A DNA stretch of 64,000 bases from Prostheceraeus crozeri (GCA_907163375.1 CAJQUW010011610.1:592576-656575), one strand, 5' to 3'; counted from the first letter of the stretch, positions 34,556 through 46,330 are shown. The notes: a model not told the origin generated them from the letters alone. Numbers and translations are program-made.

Positions 34556-35419
34556 ACCTAAGACAACCGCTGACGAAACGTACAATGATGGAACATCTGA
34601 AAAAGTGACAAGTCAAGAGTTGAGCATGAGTGATTCCGCATCTGTCAGTGGATGTGCTGAGAATTCGCGTTCCCCTCAAGCCTCGACCAGCATGAACATA
34701 CTTAGTCCATCTGCTGAAGTTCATATTCCACTATGGGACATCGGAATTGTTGCCTCAAGACAGACCTCAGTCAGTGCCGTTACAGATACCGAAAAATATC
34801 ACTATTTGATGTATGCCTACGAGGGAAGTAATTATGCGACATACTATGTTAGCAAAAAAGGAAAGCAGGTGCCCCTCACGTTTCAATCATCATGGCTCAA
34901 GGAATACAGTTGGTTGACATACTCGCCGTCTCAAGGTGGCGGATATTGCAAGTATTGCGTTTTCTTTGCGAAACCATCGGCCAGGGTCACTCTGGGTGTT
35001 CTAGTGAAAACCCCCTTCAAACATTTAGCAACGCTAAAGGAAAAGATGGCTACCTGACAAATCATGACAGCGCTCATTTTCATCATGATGCAATTGTCTT
35101 AGGCAAGTCGTTTTTGGAAGCCTACAATAAACCAGAGTCCAGGATAGACAACCGCATCGACCAACAACGTAAGGAGCTGTCAGACAAAAACAAGCACATA
35201 CTGTCTTGTATAGTAGATGACATCAGACTTTGTGGCATGCAGGGCCTGCCTTTGAGAGGACACAGAGACGATTCCACGGCGGATCCCAACACCAATAGAG
35301 GTACAATGATGGCAGTGCACTATCCTGAAGCGTCCGGTCTCTCGTCTGAACAATTAATTGAACGCTTTATTAAACAGCACCCACGAAAACTTTTTTGCCA
35401 ATCGATCTTGTTTGATTGA
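34556..35419 (+). pseudogene. hAT transposase exon 2, TTF-type zinc finger and DUF4371 start, truncated
   Basis: After an acidic, Ser-rich linker the frame encodes a TTF/ZMYM-type zinc finger: FQSSWLKEYSWLTYSPSQGG with GYCKYCVFF. A frameshift near 35,035 moves the reading to GKDGYLTNHDSAHFHHDA and then LCGMQGLPLRGHRDDSTAD, the CG-x-QG-[IL]-[PA]-LRGHRDD motif that begins the DUF4371 part of this hAT family. The frame ends at 35419 after QHPRKLFCQSILFD, long before the catalytic DDE region and the C-terminal dimerisation domain. It is a truncated, dead gene. ORF sequence before 34,556 is intron. Confidence 0.8.
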
Positions 35420-35716
35420 AAAAAATCATTGATTAAAAACCAACAGATTATGTTCTCATTTAATACTTCCGTATCAAGGGAAATTCATATTATTGATTTT
35501 TGGTATACATGTATTAAGTACATGAAGTAATACAGGTCAATATTATTGCATACTTCACATCATTTTTGCATTGTATCAAGAATTTAATAAAGACCGATTT
35601 GTAAGTACATTATATTTATTACAGGAAAATAAGCTGTTCCAAAAAATTTTCAGTATACGACGTTTTATAGTGCCAAACCCCCCCCTCAACAAAAAGCTGG
35701 ATCCGCGCCTGCAATG

Positions 35717-36160
35717 TGTTTATTTCAGAAAAGCGCCAGGTTTCTTAGCCGCTTGAAGAAGAAATTATCCAATAATTAGACTTTCTATTTGTGAATTCTT
35801 CAAATGTCCTTACAAACAGCACACCGACCACTTTCAATTATGACTTTGTGAGCCAATTTTTAATTCGCATTCCAATACTAAAAAATTGGAAAATAGTTGT
35901 CAGTGACTGCTACAAATAGACACACTATATTAATCCATGGAATAGTAGGCTATGTCACATGAAACAATGCTGCCAATTCTCTTCATGAAAATCCTGTAAT
36001 TAGGTGTCAACAACTTACACAACCAACTTGGCAGATAGTTTCACTATGATACAATGTTTTAGATCGAATCTGATCTACAAAACATAGATTTTTCCATGTG
36101 CCATCATTGCACTAGTACATAGGCAAGATATCAAACTTCCATTCTAGTGCACTATTGTCC
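35717..36160. other. No gene seen
   Basis: Short AT-rich spacer between the hAT element and repeat copy B. Confidence 0.5.
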
Positions 36161-36164
36161 ACTT

Positions 36165-36390
36165 CTATGGTCGCGGCACATCCGAGGGAACTAAGTTGGG
36201 GCATGAAGAACCAATTAAAAGCTTCCATTTACTCATGTGACTGATTCTAACCCAATGATGCAGACGTTGGCAGGTGCATCTAAGTGAAAATGCGTGCGAT
36301 TAATGTGCCGTTATTGTGCATTGCATGAAGCTTAATTTCCATTCTAGAGGTTTTATTGTTGTCAATTTCCATGCCATAAGTGGACAAGGA
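36165..36390. repeat. Unnamed dispersed repeat, copy B
   Basis: Direct-orientation match to 30,900-31,100 (AAGTGAAAATGCGTGCGATTA shared exactly at 36,282). With copy A it brackets the hAT element at a distance of 0.5-0.9 kb on each side. Confidence 0.65.
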
Positions 36391-36970
36391 GCATCGTTTC
36401 CAGTGAGAGGCTTTGAGCCGTTCACTTGTGAGTGGTGACCTAGTGAATTGAGCGAACGGTAGCACCTATCCACCTACCATTGAACTGAATTGAACAGACA
36501 ATTTGCTGCTTTTTAACTGATGAAAGGAGCTGAACTGATGTCTCCTAGCTTCTTGCAATTCCTATCGAGCGTTGTTCATTAATACGTTGGCGTGTATTTT
36601 CCTGTGTAAAAATCTGCGTATTTTGTAGTTCTGCATTAGATCTATGGGTAGCTTTAGTAATTTTGCTAATTCCTTTGATATGTATTGTGATGCTGTAACA
36701 AAAAGATACACCAAATTTTGATAACAGTAAATAATTTGAAACAGATGCACAAAATTTAACTAAAAACATATGAATGCGGCCTGAAATGCTTGCAAGAATT
36801 GTCAGCAAGTAAAGAAGTTGAGAAGATTGACATTTTCTGTTTATAAATTTCAGACAATTTGATGCACAAGATTGCTTGTCATAATGCCGAGTTGATCTCA
36901 AATCATCGAAACTCTCAGCATTAACTTATTGCAATCTACCCCTATTTTTCATAAATTTTGTACAATCATA
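36391..36970. other. No gene seen
   Basis: The minus-strand ORF at 36,545-36,901 has no recognisable domain and no splice support. It is not called. Confidence 0.45.
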
Positions 36971-36974
36971 TTTG

Positions 36975-38217
36975 TCAAATCGCTCAGAAAGTGTTCGTGT
37001 TGATACCATTGTGAGTGAAGTTATCTACACATCTTCTGGTGTCTCGCAGGGATCTGTTCTGGAGCCATAACTCTTTAATATTGTACTTGCAGCCTTAAAG
37101 ATAGCTACTGAAATGTGCAAGATGATCAGGTTTGTAGACGATGCCACGGTGCATATTCCTCTGTTTAAAAATGAAGACAATCGTCATGTTTTGGCTGAAC
37201 ATAATAACATTATATTTTGGGCAGAAAATTCTAAGCTTCTTGTTAACAAGTCGAAGTCAAAGTGTTTGTTTATTAGAAAGTTAAAAGATTGTGAACCTTT
37301 TGTATTCTTGATATTCAGCTTGTCAGTATAAAATTCTTGGTGTTGTTTGGACTAATGATTCATCATGTAAGAGTCATTTTGAGTGTGCTACACGTTCGTT
37401 TTCTCAAAGACTTCATTGTATAAGAGTTTTAAGATCTTTCTTTAGTAAAAGTGATCTAATAACAATAATAATAATAATATATAATAATAATAATAATAAT
37501 AAATCGTTTTATTGAAAGAAAAATCACAACCCCAATATTGAGAAGCGTGGGGCACGAAGTTAACACAACATAGTCACTTGATAAAAATCTTAACAAAAGA
37601 AAAAAACATAATGCAAATATACATATTATAAAGGGAAGTTGCTGTTGTAAAGTTTTGACATTTCAATTAAGTAACTATTGGCACGTACAGCGGTGGTTAT
37701 CATTGGCAATCGAAACTTTTGTGAGTTTTTCAAAACGGGAAAAGTCAAGTGGATGATCATGGTCTGAAATTATGTCGTGAAACAGCCGGAAACCAATCAC
37801 AGTTCTTCGACAACTAAGAGGGACGAATTGAACACAGTCACAGTTGTAGTATTTACAAATTATGCCATGAGCTCGGCGCTGGATCCTTTCAATGTCATTC
37901 GAGAAAGATTGACTGTCAATAAAGGAATTTTGTGACCAATTTTAGAGTGCTGCTCTCCACTGTTTATTTGTGTACCATCAGTGATCACCGAACAAATTGA
38001 AAAACAACAGCGACACGCACACAGAATGATTTGTGGAATTGACTACTTATCAAATTGTCTTGAATCATTGAGTGATAGAAGAATGAAAAGTGCCTTTTCA
38101 CTATTTGAAAAATCACTTCACTGGACGATCATCCACGCATCCATTTCTGCCACTAAGAAGCATGCGTTCTGGTTGTTTCATCCTTTTTCACCACTTGCCC
38201 TTAGTAGCTACAAATAG
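36975..38217 (+). pseudogene. LINE reverse transcriptase, partial, interrupted
   Basis: The RT palm is recognisable: SSGVSQGSVLEP with LFNIVL (the G-x-x-QGS-x-LGP box, with a stop at about 37,067), then MIRFVDDATVHIPLF (the FADD catalytic box, as FVDD), and HNNIIFWAENSKLLVNKSKSK (a N-x-x-K-[ST]-K box). A second LINE is inserted between about 37,465 and 37,935. After it the frame resumes as LECCSPLFICVPSV, EKQQRHAHRMICGIDYLSN and SLSDRRMKSAFSLFEKS, the C-terminal block. The endonuclease domain is absent. The AHRxICG motif groups it with the 63.5 kb tail. Confidence 0.8.
37465..37940 (-). pseudogene. LINE C-terminal tail with (ATT)n 3' end, inserted in another LINE
   Basis: The minus strand encodes SNDIERIQRRAHGIICKYYN, then VPLSCRRTVIGFRLFHDI, the same type of LINE C-terminus as its host but diverged. 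Its 3' end, at low coordinates, carries an AATAATAAT run (37,460-37,502 as seen on the plus strand), a microsatellite tail as in many CR1/L2-type LINEs. It is 5'-truncated to under 500 bp. Confidence 0.75.
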
Positions 38218-38219
38218 TG

Positions 38220-39965
38220 AATACTTAAACTGACTACAGGGGCTTTTTCTTATAAACAACATTGAAAATTCACAAAGTTGATAAATTGAATTGAATGATG
38301 TCAACTCCTGCATCCTTTTTGAATTGTCAGTTTACTTGATCTTCTTATGACCTAAAACATAGTGAAGTGAATTCCAAATGAGCAAAGTTAGTAGGCTACC
38401 CATGGCACCCCTGTGGTATTTTACAGGAAGTTTCGTGATCGCATGCTTTTTTAAACAAGAAATAGGCGTTGCCAGCTGCATACTTTGTGGTGAAGTAACT
38501 AATGATCAGATATCTAGTATTTCAGCGATCACTCATGCATGCCACTGAGAGCTATGATGTATGGATATGTTGCTAAACTTATTTGACCATTAGTTTCCAT
38601 TTTGTAAGCATCGCTGTGAAAATCTAATGTTCTAGACTAGACTTTTGTGCACTTTTTCGGCTACGCGAATCAGTGTAAAAGTAGTAGCATTACTAACCTT
38701 AAGTAGCATATTGTATCTGCATAAAAGGATGATAATAATAAGGCAAGCTATAAACGATAGGAATAAGGGTTGGTACATGGTAACACGCCTTAAAGTATTA
38801 GACATGATGCGTTACCTAGATCTGATACGTTTGACTAGAAACAGACCTGTCCTCTTATCATCTGAATGGGTAGACTGTTAAATAGAATCTTTTCAATATA
38901 TAAGTGATAAACATAATTTTGAACAGAACGACTTACTCGCCAATTCATTCCACATGAAGAGAGGAGAGCCGTTGTTTGTCCTTCTAGCAAGTATTTTTAA
39001 ATTTCTAGACATTTTAGAGTACAACAATTTTCTTTTAAATCATATTTTGCACCTTTTAAAAAAAGTAACTAGTCGAAAGCTTATTTTTTTAAATTTTGTT
39101 ACCTTGACGCACTTTGCTGCGTTGAATCACTCGTCCTTAGTCTGCCAAATGGCCAGACTTATCCTGAGCGACATTTATTCAAAGATCGAAATCTTTTTTA
39201 AAAATGTACGAAGCTGTCAAGGACATATCTATGTGAGGATACATTTTGCGAATTTGGAGTGGTGTTGCTATATCTTGGCCACAAAGACTTCAGAGTCAGA
39301 ATTATAGACTTTTCAATATTTGAAGCGGATATGCTCATATTCTCTGACCACACCCCAGCGATGAGAAATATTCGCACCAAAGTAAGTATATTTAAACTCT
39401 TTGATTCGTATCATGCAAAAATAAATCAAATTAAGGGGATGGAAATCACAATCCAGGGAACTAGTTCACTACGCATCCTATTTTTAAATATCACATCTTG
39501 AGACCTCACTTTTCCAGTAGAGATAGATAATTAAAGACGTCTCTGTGATATGATGAATAATTTTGTACGTCCTGAACTCTACTTCGACATCACAAATACA
39601 TCACTCATATTAATCTCATTGAGGTAAATTTCCTTATCAAAACTCATTTTAATAATCTTTTCATTCTGTCGCCTAATCCACCTTCGTTTGGTCAAAAGAT
39701 AATTTTGTAAACATGATGACAAGTAGAGATTGACACGATGCATTGATATGCAATTAATGTCTATTTGACCTGTCGTATTGTTTGGATGTAATTCTTACGA
39801 CCGCGGTGTTACGCGAAGTGTGTCGTGTGTGTCCTGGCAGGATAGAAGCGACCGACCAGCTTAACAGTCTACTTGGTGGCAAATTAGTCGTTTAGTCTTC
39901 TTGACGCGCTTGTAATATAAACTTTTAACAGACATCGCTAGTGTGTCTTGCAAAAATTTGCATAT
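38220..39965. other. No gene before the host promoter region
   Basis: ORFs at 38,645-38,881 and 38,954-39,307 lack recognisable domains. The last 200 bases before 39,971 become somewhat richer in CG dinucleotides (39,800-39,905) and probably hold the promoter and 5' UTR of the gene that follows. No TATA box is obvious. Confidence 0.4.
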
Positions 39966-39970
39966 CTGCA

Positions 39971-40371
39971 ATGAGCACAGCGGTGGGCAAGGTATTGACC
40001 TCCGAGCCAAGTTCTGCCAAGATTGATTCGTCAGTGACATCTCAGTGTCAATGCTGTCTCAGAACTTCAGAACACGAGTCACTTCGAGGATGGCTCCTCG
40101 ATATTGCCGCTGAATTTGACGCCGATTCCAATGCTGTGAATGAGTGGAACAAAAGTGGAACAAGACTGAGTCGTAATCCTCGTCATGAATCGTCGGTGCT
40201 GGGAATTATTAGAAGGCAGGCAAAGGAAGTCAAATTTCATCACGCTGAGGATAATAGAGAATACATGGAGATGTACAGACGGCATAAGGAAACTCGGAAT
40301 TCTTCAGACAAAGAGCAAATGATTATTGAGGTGCAGAAAATGGTGGACGAAATCAAAAACAAACTTGAAAG
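39971..40371 (+). CDS. Host gene of unknown function, exon 1
   Basis: The first ATG (GCAATGAGC) opens 133 codons plus two bases. The upstream in-frame GTG at 39,941 is not a likely start. The product begins MSTAVGKVLTSEPSSAKID and has a Cys cluster (QCQCCL), a Trp-containing segment (RGWLLDIAAEFDADSN), and a charged, helical, coiled-coil-like end (EYMEMYRRHKETRNS to DEIKNKLER). No signal peptide or membrane segment is present, so a cytoplasmic or nuclear protein is likely. The exon ends GAAAG|GTAAGA in phase 2. I do not recognise the family. Support comes from exact phase agreement with two downstream exons. Intron 1 is about 12 kb and full of repeats. Confidence 0.75.
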
Positions 40372-40549
40372 GTAAGATAACCTTTAATCGACCTCAGTGA
40401 CAGCGAGCTATCTTGGTGTCCCCCAACAGGTTTTCAAGCTTGCCTATGACCTGTAAAACATACAATCGACACAGAACACTTATACGCAGAAAGATTAGTG
40501 TATTGTAGTTGATGGTAGCCGACGGGATGTTGTTCGATTTCATTTTGAA

Positions 40550-40943
40550 TATCACACCAATTTGTCTCGCCACCCAAGAATAAGTTTACTGCCAAAAATA
40601 CTTACACTTTACCACTAAAAGCTATATACACGTCCGAGCTTTCGCGAGCCGGCTCGTATTCTCAAGAAGTAAGGCAGGAGTGAGGGCACGTTCAACGTCT
40701 GGCTATGTCGTGTCGAAGAATTGAAGAAGAATCAGAGGTTTGCACATTGAAGATCAATGACCAGCACTCAATCGAAGACACGAAATAGGTACACGTTGAA
40801 CTTGCCCTCACTCCTGCCTTACTCCTTGACAATGCGAGCCGGTTCGCGAAAGCTCGGACGTGTATACAGTTTTTATCAATAAAGTGCAAATATTTTTAGC
40901 AGCAAACTTATTCTTGGGGAGACGAGACAAATTGGTGTGGTAT
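40550..40943. mobile_element. Fold-back element with about 170-bp inverted arms, in intron 1
   Basis: The left arm starts ATCACACCAATTTGTCTCG and the right arm ends CGAGACAAATTGGTGTGGTAT. The arms continue through AAGAATAAGTTT/AAACTTATTCTT, ACGTCCGAGCTTTCGCGAGC and its inverse, and AGTAAGGCAGGAGTGAGGGC and its inverse, with a few mismatches and a spacer of about 40-60 bases. It begins only 180 bases after the exon 1 donor. It has no coding capacity. Confidence 0.85.
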
Positions 40944-40949
40944 CTTAAA

Positions 40950-41440
40950 TGAAATTAGTGCATTGTCTCCCTGCAAATAATTTCTATTCAGATTGGATAC
41001 GGAGGCGTTCGCATTAAGTGTGAGCGATCTCTGCCGTTTAAATGTAGCATGGGTTTGGCGCACGACCAATCTTCCTAACGTTATATTCAAGACGACTTTT
41101 CAAAGTATATACATATGCCTGTTAAAGTCTCAATAAGTGTTGTTTCTGATGAAAAAGGGTAGGATCGTAAGAAATCGTAGAATCATTTCAAATACAGCTG
41201 CTGAGATGCTGCTAGCAGACTTGTTATCGGGCCAAGTAGCCTTCGGGTCTGGCTTGGCTGGGAATGGATCTGAAGTTCATTTTCATTTGTAAAGATGTGA
41301 AAATTAATATATCATCGCTTGGTTGCGAGGACCGTATTGTAAATCGCGTGGTGCTGAAGCTCGTGTGACGTATGCACACACACATCCTTACAAACGTGAC
41401 GTGTATGGCTCATGCAAATAAAAAGCAGCGGGCAACGTGA
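40950..41440. other. Intron 1 sequence, nothing recognised
   Basis: No exon, RNA gene or repeat identified in this part of the intron. Confidence 0.45.
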
Positions 41441-41489
41441 TCTAAAAATAAGTTAACCCTGTTACAGGGATATAACATGCATACAAGGA

Positions 41490-41630
41490 TCACGGAGTGC
41501 CACTTAGCTTGGGCATGGAACAGAAGATTGTCCTCAGACTTGAGCAATTTAAGTGCAAAAATTCCTAAGCAGCCGTAGTGCTTCGATTCCCCTTACAAGG
41601 GTTCGTCAGTGCTGCTCGGAATAGTCAAAG
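41490..41630 (-). repeat. Hammerhead-repeat family, copy 1 (decayed)
   Basis: On the minus strand the sequence reads AGCACTGACGAACCCTTGTA, then AAGGGGAATCGAAGCACTAC, then GGCTGC. The CUGACGA core and helix II (CCCTT/AAGGG) are present, but the GAAA side and helix III are changed, so cleavage is unlikely. The flank that follows on the minus strand (CAAGTCTGAGGAC ... AAGTGGCACTC) matches 56,165-56,215. Confidence 0.65.
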
Positions 41631-41639
41631 ATAGTTTAA

Positions 41640-42850
41640 AATTTTATTCATGTAAATGTTGAAGAAGTAATTGATAATTTTAATGTATTAATTTGTGTAC
41701 TAGCCTTTACGACATAGTAAGATGCTGAAATAAGCATCTGATGAATGCTCACATGCACTATATGCTAATTGCGTTTTTCAAGAATAATGAACATCAACTT
41801 ATAATATTTTCACGTTACTGCTTTCGAATTCATTGATAAGAAAAATGTGAAAAATTGAATTGTCAAGGGAAATTTTTCATGGAAAGATTTTTGTTTCTAT
41901 TGACCTTTTTGAATAAATTTGAGCAATGAATATTTATAAAGTGCCTAATGATAATTCAACCTCAAAGATGCCTACTTGCTAGCATTTTTCTAATGGTTTT
42001 TCAAATGCATGTTTTCAAATTTATTTAGGCAAATACTTCAAATTCGAAAGGAATACAGTTCTGGAAATGAAATGCACTCAATTATATATGTTCAAAACAT
42101 TGAGTTGCAACCTTAGTTTAAAAAATGGGAACAGACCTGAATAGCTGCCATTTCATTCAATATCAGGAATCATCAGTAGGCCTAGTTCTAAACATCGGCA
42201 CACCTCACTAATTAAAGTTGCAGCCGTATCCTGGTAAAGTTGAGATTTGCAATTAGCAAGTTTGTATTTATTCTGTTTACATTGTGTTTGCAAAAAGAAG
42301 AATTTGTTAATCTTAACAGGCGCAATGACTTTGCCAATAGTGTGTTTAAAGTGATATTTAATGAAAAAACCGTTGAAATTTCACTATTTTGCTTATTGCA
42401 AATCTCTTATTCCAATAATTGCCAGATTTCTATATCTGTTAGAGAATCGAAGAGGTGATTAGAAGATCAGAAAGAGATTATGTGATTGGAGTTATAAATA
42501 CAAGTCCAAGTATGACGTGTCTTGCTTCTCTGAATTATGATGAGTCCATGATGAGTCAACAAAAATACCTACAAGTGCAAGTAGACATTTTTGTTTTCTG
42601 AATCAACTTCGATTCTATTTTTAGCTACCACTATTTAGCAAGAAGGTGACCTATGTAAGGCAGTCATCATGTGTGCTCCAAGCGAAATATGATAACATAG
42701 ATCCCCAGGTTTAAGAAAATGGAACTTGTTGTTGCATGATTCGAATTGGCCCAGCAACTATAAAAGCAGATCATTTTCATACTTATTAACATCCACGGCT
42801 GATCACGGTGTGCAGCATTCTTTCGTTCTTTAACTTTTCGTTCAAGGTGG
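41640..42850. other. Intron 1 sequence, nothing recognised
   Basis: AT-rich. One TAGGCCTA octamer lies at 42,177. Confidence 0.45.
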
Positions 42851-42854
42851 ACAT

Positions 42855-43020
42855 TATTCTGAATTTCGAACAGCTAGCGCCACCTAAAAAATTCAAAACT
42901 CAATTCTCGCAAAGCACCTCTCGTCAAATAGCAGATATCATTAAGTCATCTTCAGGCGCTTACGTCTGATCTGAATTTTGAGTTTTGATATTTTTTGGTG
43001 GCACTATTCGAAATTCAGGA
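42855..43020. mobile_element. MITE with about 45-bp inverted ends
   Basis: CTGAATTTCGAACAGCTAGC and GCCACCTAAAAAATTCAAAAC at the left pair with TTTTGATATTTTTTGGTGGC and CTATTCGAAATTCAG at the right. The body is about 165 bp and non-coding. Confidence 0.8.
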
Positions 43021-43160
43021 TACAGAGTGTTATATAGAATTATTAAATACATGTATAACTTGCTAATTGAATCACGATTTATATTAAAATTATGACATAT
43101 GCATGAAGCTTCAAGGTCATATGAACAGAAAATTGAAATTACATATATACATCGGTAAAG

Positions 43161-43366
43161 TTAAAAACAGTCACTTAAAAATTGCTCCTTAACTAAAGAT
43201 TTGAAACGCCTCAGAGATTGAGACGAGCGCACAGTTAGGTCCAACTTATTCCATGATCTGGGCCCACAAATAGAGAAGCGTCGTTCACCAAAAGTCTTCA
43301 ATCTTGCACGTTGCACCAGTAGATCAATTGTATTAAAAGATCGCAGTCTTGAGCGCTCAGGAATCT
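43161..43366 (-). pseudogene. LINE protein, extreme C-terminal tail
   Basis: The minus strand reads RSFNTIDLLVQRARLKTFGE, then RRFSICGPRSWNKLDLTVRS, then SLRRFKSLVKEQFLSDCF-stop. This is the F-[GS]-x-R-x-F-x-x-x-[AG]-P-x-x-WN-x-L ... FK-x-x-[LV]-K tail found at the end of CR1/L2/Jockey-type LINE proteins. The tail is open to its stop at 43161. Everything upstream is lost. It lies in intron 1 of the host gene, in antisense. Confidence 0.8.
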
Positions 43367-43369
43367 AAT

Positions 43370-46330
43370 TACAGATTGCTACAATTTATGCATGTTGAAG
43401 ACAGTCGCTGCTTTCAATAACTTGTTTTATGTTGTTTGATTCTTGTTATATTCGTCAAATTTGCATTCTTCATGTATCTTGATTTAGTTTAACATATCTA
43501 TCCTAATTTTTAATGTTCTTGACACAACTATGCAACGATAACAATCCATGTAATTCTTAATAATCTGAAAACGGAGCTATTGGGCGTAACGGTAGTGTTG
43601 CAATGTATGCTTATTGTTCAGCGCAGTGTGGAGTCATGTATCACAGAGACAATTTGCTAATAAATCAACCGCAGCAAAATAGATGAATATATAGGCCGCT
43701 GTAATTACATGAACAGCAGGGTTGCATTTTAGCTAACCGGTCAAACATTCAATTGAATCTGCAAAGTCATTAATAACAATTTAAAGAGCAAACTGAATGT
43801 ACAAAAGTAACTTCCGAAACAATGATTGTGGAAAATTTCCAATCAAGTCGGCATATTCACTAAATTTATGATTAGAGCCCGTGTTGTATTTTAGAATTCT
43901 CTACATAATTGGTTTACGATGGCAAACAAATTCATAGATATTTTCCACGGTAGATGAATGTAATAATAGTTAAATTTTCGGATAATATAGACTTTCCTTC
44001 TTAAAGACTGCACATAATACATTGTCCTTCGATGCACTGTCAGATTTTGCATGTTCCAACTAGAATGACATTTCCTGAAATTACACTTCAAATAAAAACA
44101 GCTATATATCGATCAGTCATGTGCTATTCATAAATCGTTTCAAAAGTGTGCCGTTTACCAGTTTCTCAGTTATCCTTTGAGACACCTCGCCTCTAAGTCT
44201 ATAGGTATTCCTACCTAGTTCTGGTTCTATGATGAACCCCACGTTGCTCCATGCTAACTCGAATTTATTTCCTTTCCGATTGTCCCCTCCTCTATTTTGA
44301 ACACGCACCTACTAACCAACAGGGAAACGTTCATTTGCTTGATGTCTCCTCAGAACTTATTGTCCTCTCTCAGAATTTCGGGAAAATGACTGTACGACTG
44401 CAAAAAATTCAATGTAGCAGCCCAATCATACAATTATTCCAAAATGGTCATGCAAAGAAGCTCCTTTTGAGAGTGATTTGTGTATGGAGCTTGTATAAAA
44501 TTTGATGACAATCTTCTAAAAGTGACCGTTGAAATATAGACTGTTTGTGAAATGATATTCCATAAATTTGAGTACCTCCAAATTAAATTGTGAAGACGAA
44601 AGACGAGTTGATGACACTACAAGAAAAAAAACACATTATTACTTGATAAATACTACTTAAAATGTGCTATTCCTAAAAATATTCTTATAAAGTAGCAGAG
44701 CTGCTTACATAACATTGAATCCATTACATATATGGAATAGATGATCATGTCATGATACTTATGTCTTTAAAAAAACTTTGTCATATCGAAAATTGACGCA
44801 TCTATCTGAAAATTGGCATTCAAAATGCTTGCAAAGATTTGCGAAATTCACATCTTTGATGAATTATTTTTTTAAATACGGTAGAACATGACTTTGACTT
44901 TCTTATGAGATATATTCAACGATTTTTGGTGAAAGTTTGAAAACGCGGAAAAATCAGGCGGTATGCTTTTTTGACAGACCTCATGAAATGCGACTGCATC
45001 AACCGAATCGTTCCCGCTGTACAGAAATGGTAAATGGGGACACTAAGTTTCAGTTCAAATTTCTCTCAACTTCTCCGATTCCTTCAATCTTCCATAGCGT
45101 TAACCAGACTAAGATGCATAAATTGCAAATATCACCACTTCCGAAATCCCTTGTATATTCTTGTACATGCCTCCTCGAAACCGACTAGGTAATGGACTAT
45201 ATTGCTTGTAACAGGTCTAACAACCACTAAAAGATACATTTTCGATGAGTATCGTATCAGACTATGCGTCTCATAATGTGAACAGTAGGCTTAAGGATTC
45301 TTAAATTTTCCAAATCTTTAATTCGAAATTGTTCAGTCGCAATTTCATGTTCGTTATTAAAATAAATAGTTGATTTCCGCATTAACTATTTAATTTTACT
45401 TTTTGTCGGAGAAATAAAAATAAAAAGTTTAAAATTAAGTCAAACATTATATGCTTTTTTATAATTTAATCATCAATAAAACATTTGTAATTCTATTAAG
45501 TACAAAAATACAAATATATAACATAATAATATCTAGATTTTAAAATAGTGAAATTAGATACAAAAGAATCCATTAAATTAAATATCCTTTCCGGCATAAA
45601 TGATCCAAATATAATAATTTTCAGACGTGGCATCATAATTCTTTATGTGGATAACATTGTGTCATAGAACCGAACTTGTCTACAAGAGTGAAGCATGTAG
45701 GGTGAGCATTGCGCAATAACAGCGCAAAATCAAGACCATCAAATTTCATTGAAATACATCATCACATGCAACCGCTAACTTCTTTGGTCCGCTCTCATTT
45801 TTCAAAATATAAAGTAGCCTATTTCTATTATCATCAGTGCACCTTACAAGAATGCAGCCAGAAAAATCTGATAGAATCAAACTTGATTGTAGAATTTTCA
45901 AAGAATGCACGGTCACAGGCCTCACTGGAAATGTCACAACCGAATTGATAGCATTTTGCTCTATTACAAAATAATGATACGGAACTTTTTTCTCATGAGT
46001 GAAGTAAAACTTCCTCCAAATGGTTCCAAGAGATACTTAGGATGTGAATAGACCACTTGCTGCTACTTCATTCATTTAACAGCATTTAACACCCCTCTTA
46101 CGGTATTATTAATGAAGCGATAAAACACAAAAGATGGACGTTTCGAATTAAAACGACTATTAATACTCTCTCACGTACCTACAATGTGAATCAAAGTGCG
46201 TCCATTTTTACCAGACAACATGTTGGTGCTGACTGTCTGAGAAATGAAGCTGACTGCGATTTATCTTATGCTAGCATTCAAATAACACAAACAATGCAAA
46301 TATTTGAATATGAAGCATCACAAAATTGAC
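43370..46330. other. Intron 1 sequence, nothing recognised
   Basis: Very AT-rich around 45,300-45,600. No supported exon or element. Confidence 0.45.

Larger units (their letters stand above)
31758..35711 (+). mobile_element. hAT element (5-bp target duplication) with transposase remnant
   Basis: The left end CAGTAGCGGATCCA (31758) and the right end TGGATCCGCGCCTG (to 35711) are inverted repeats apart from two bases. G-rich and C-rich tracts sit just inside (GGGGGGGG at 31773 and CCCCCCC at 35680). CAATG flanks both ends (31753-31757 and 35712-35716). A 5-bp duplication fits the hAT5 group rather than the usual 8 bp. The 3954-bp body carries a two-exon transposase start, an unidentified GC-rich segment (32.58-33.1 kb), and a small nested inverted repeat (33.93-34.11 kb). 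The catalytic part of the protein is absent, so the copy cannot move by itself. Confidence 0.8.

Noticed and set aside
30815-36390. LTRs of a retrovirus-like element around 31-36 kb
   Set aside because: The two direct copies are diverged, lack TG...CA ends and a primer-binding site, and enclose a hAT DNA transposon rather than gag-pol.
38954-39307. 117-residue ORF as a membrane protein gene
   Set aside because: Hydrophobic runs come from AT-rich sequence; no motif, no splice context, and an equally open frame on the other strand.
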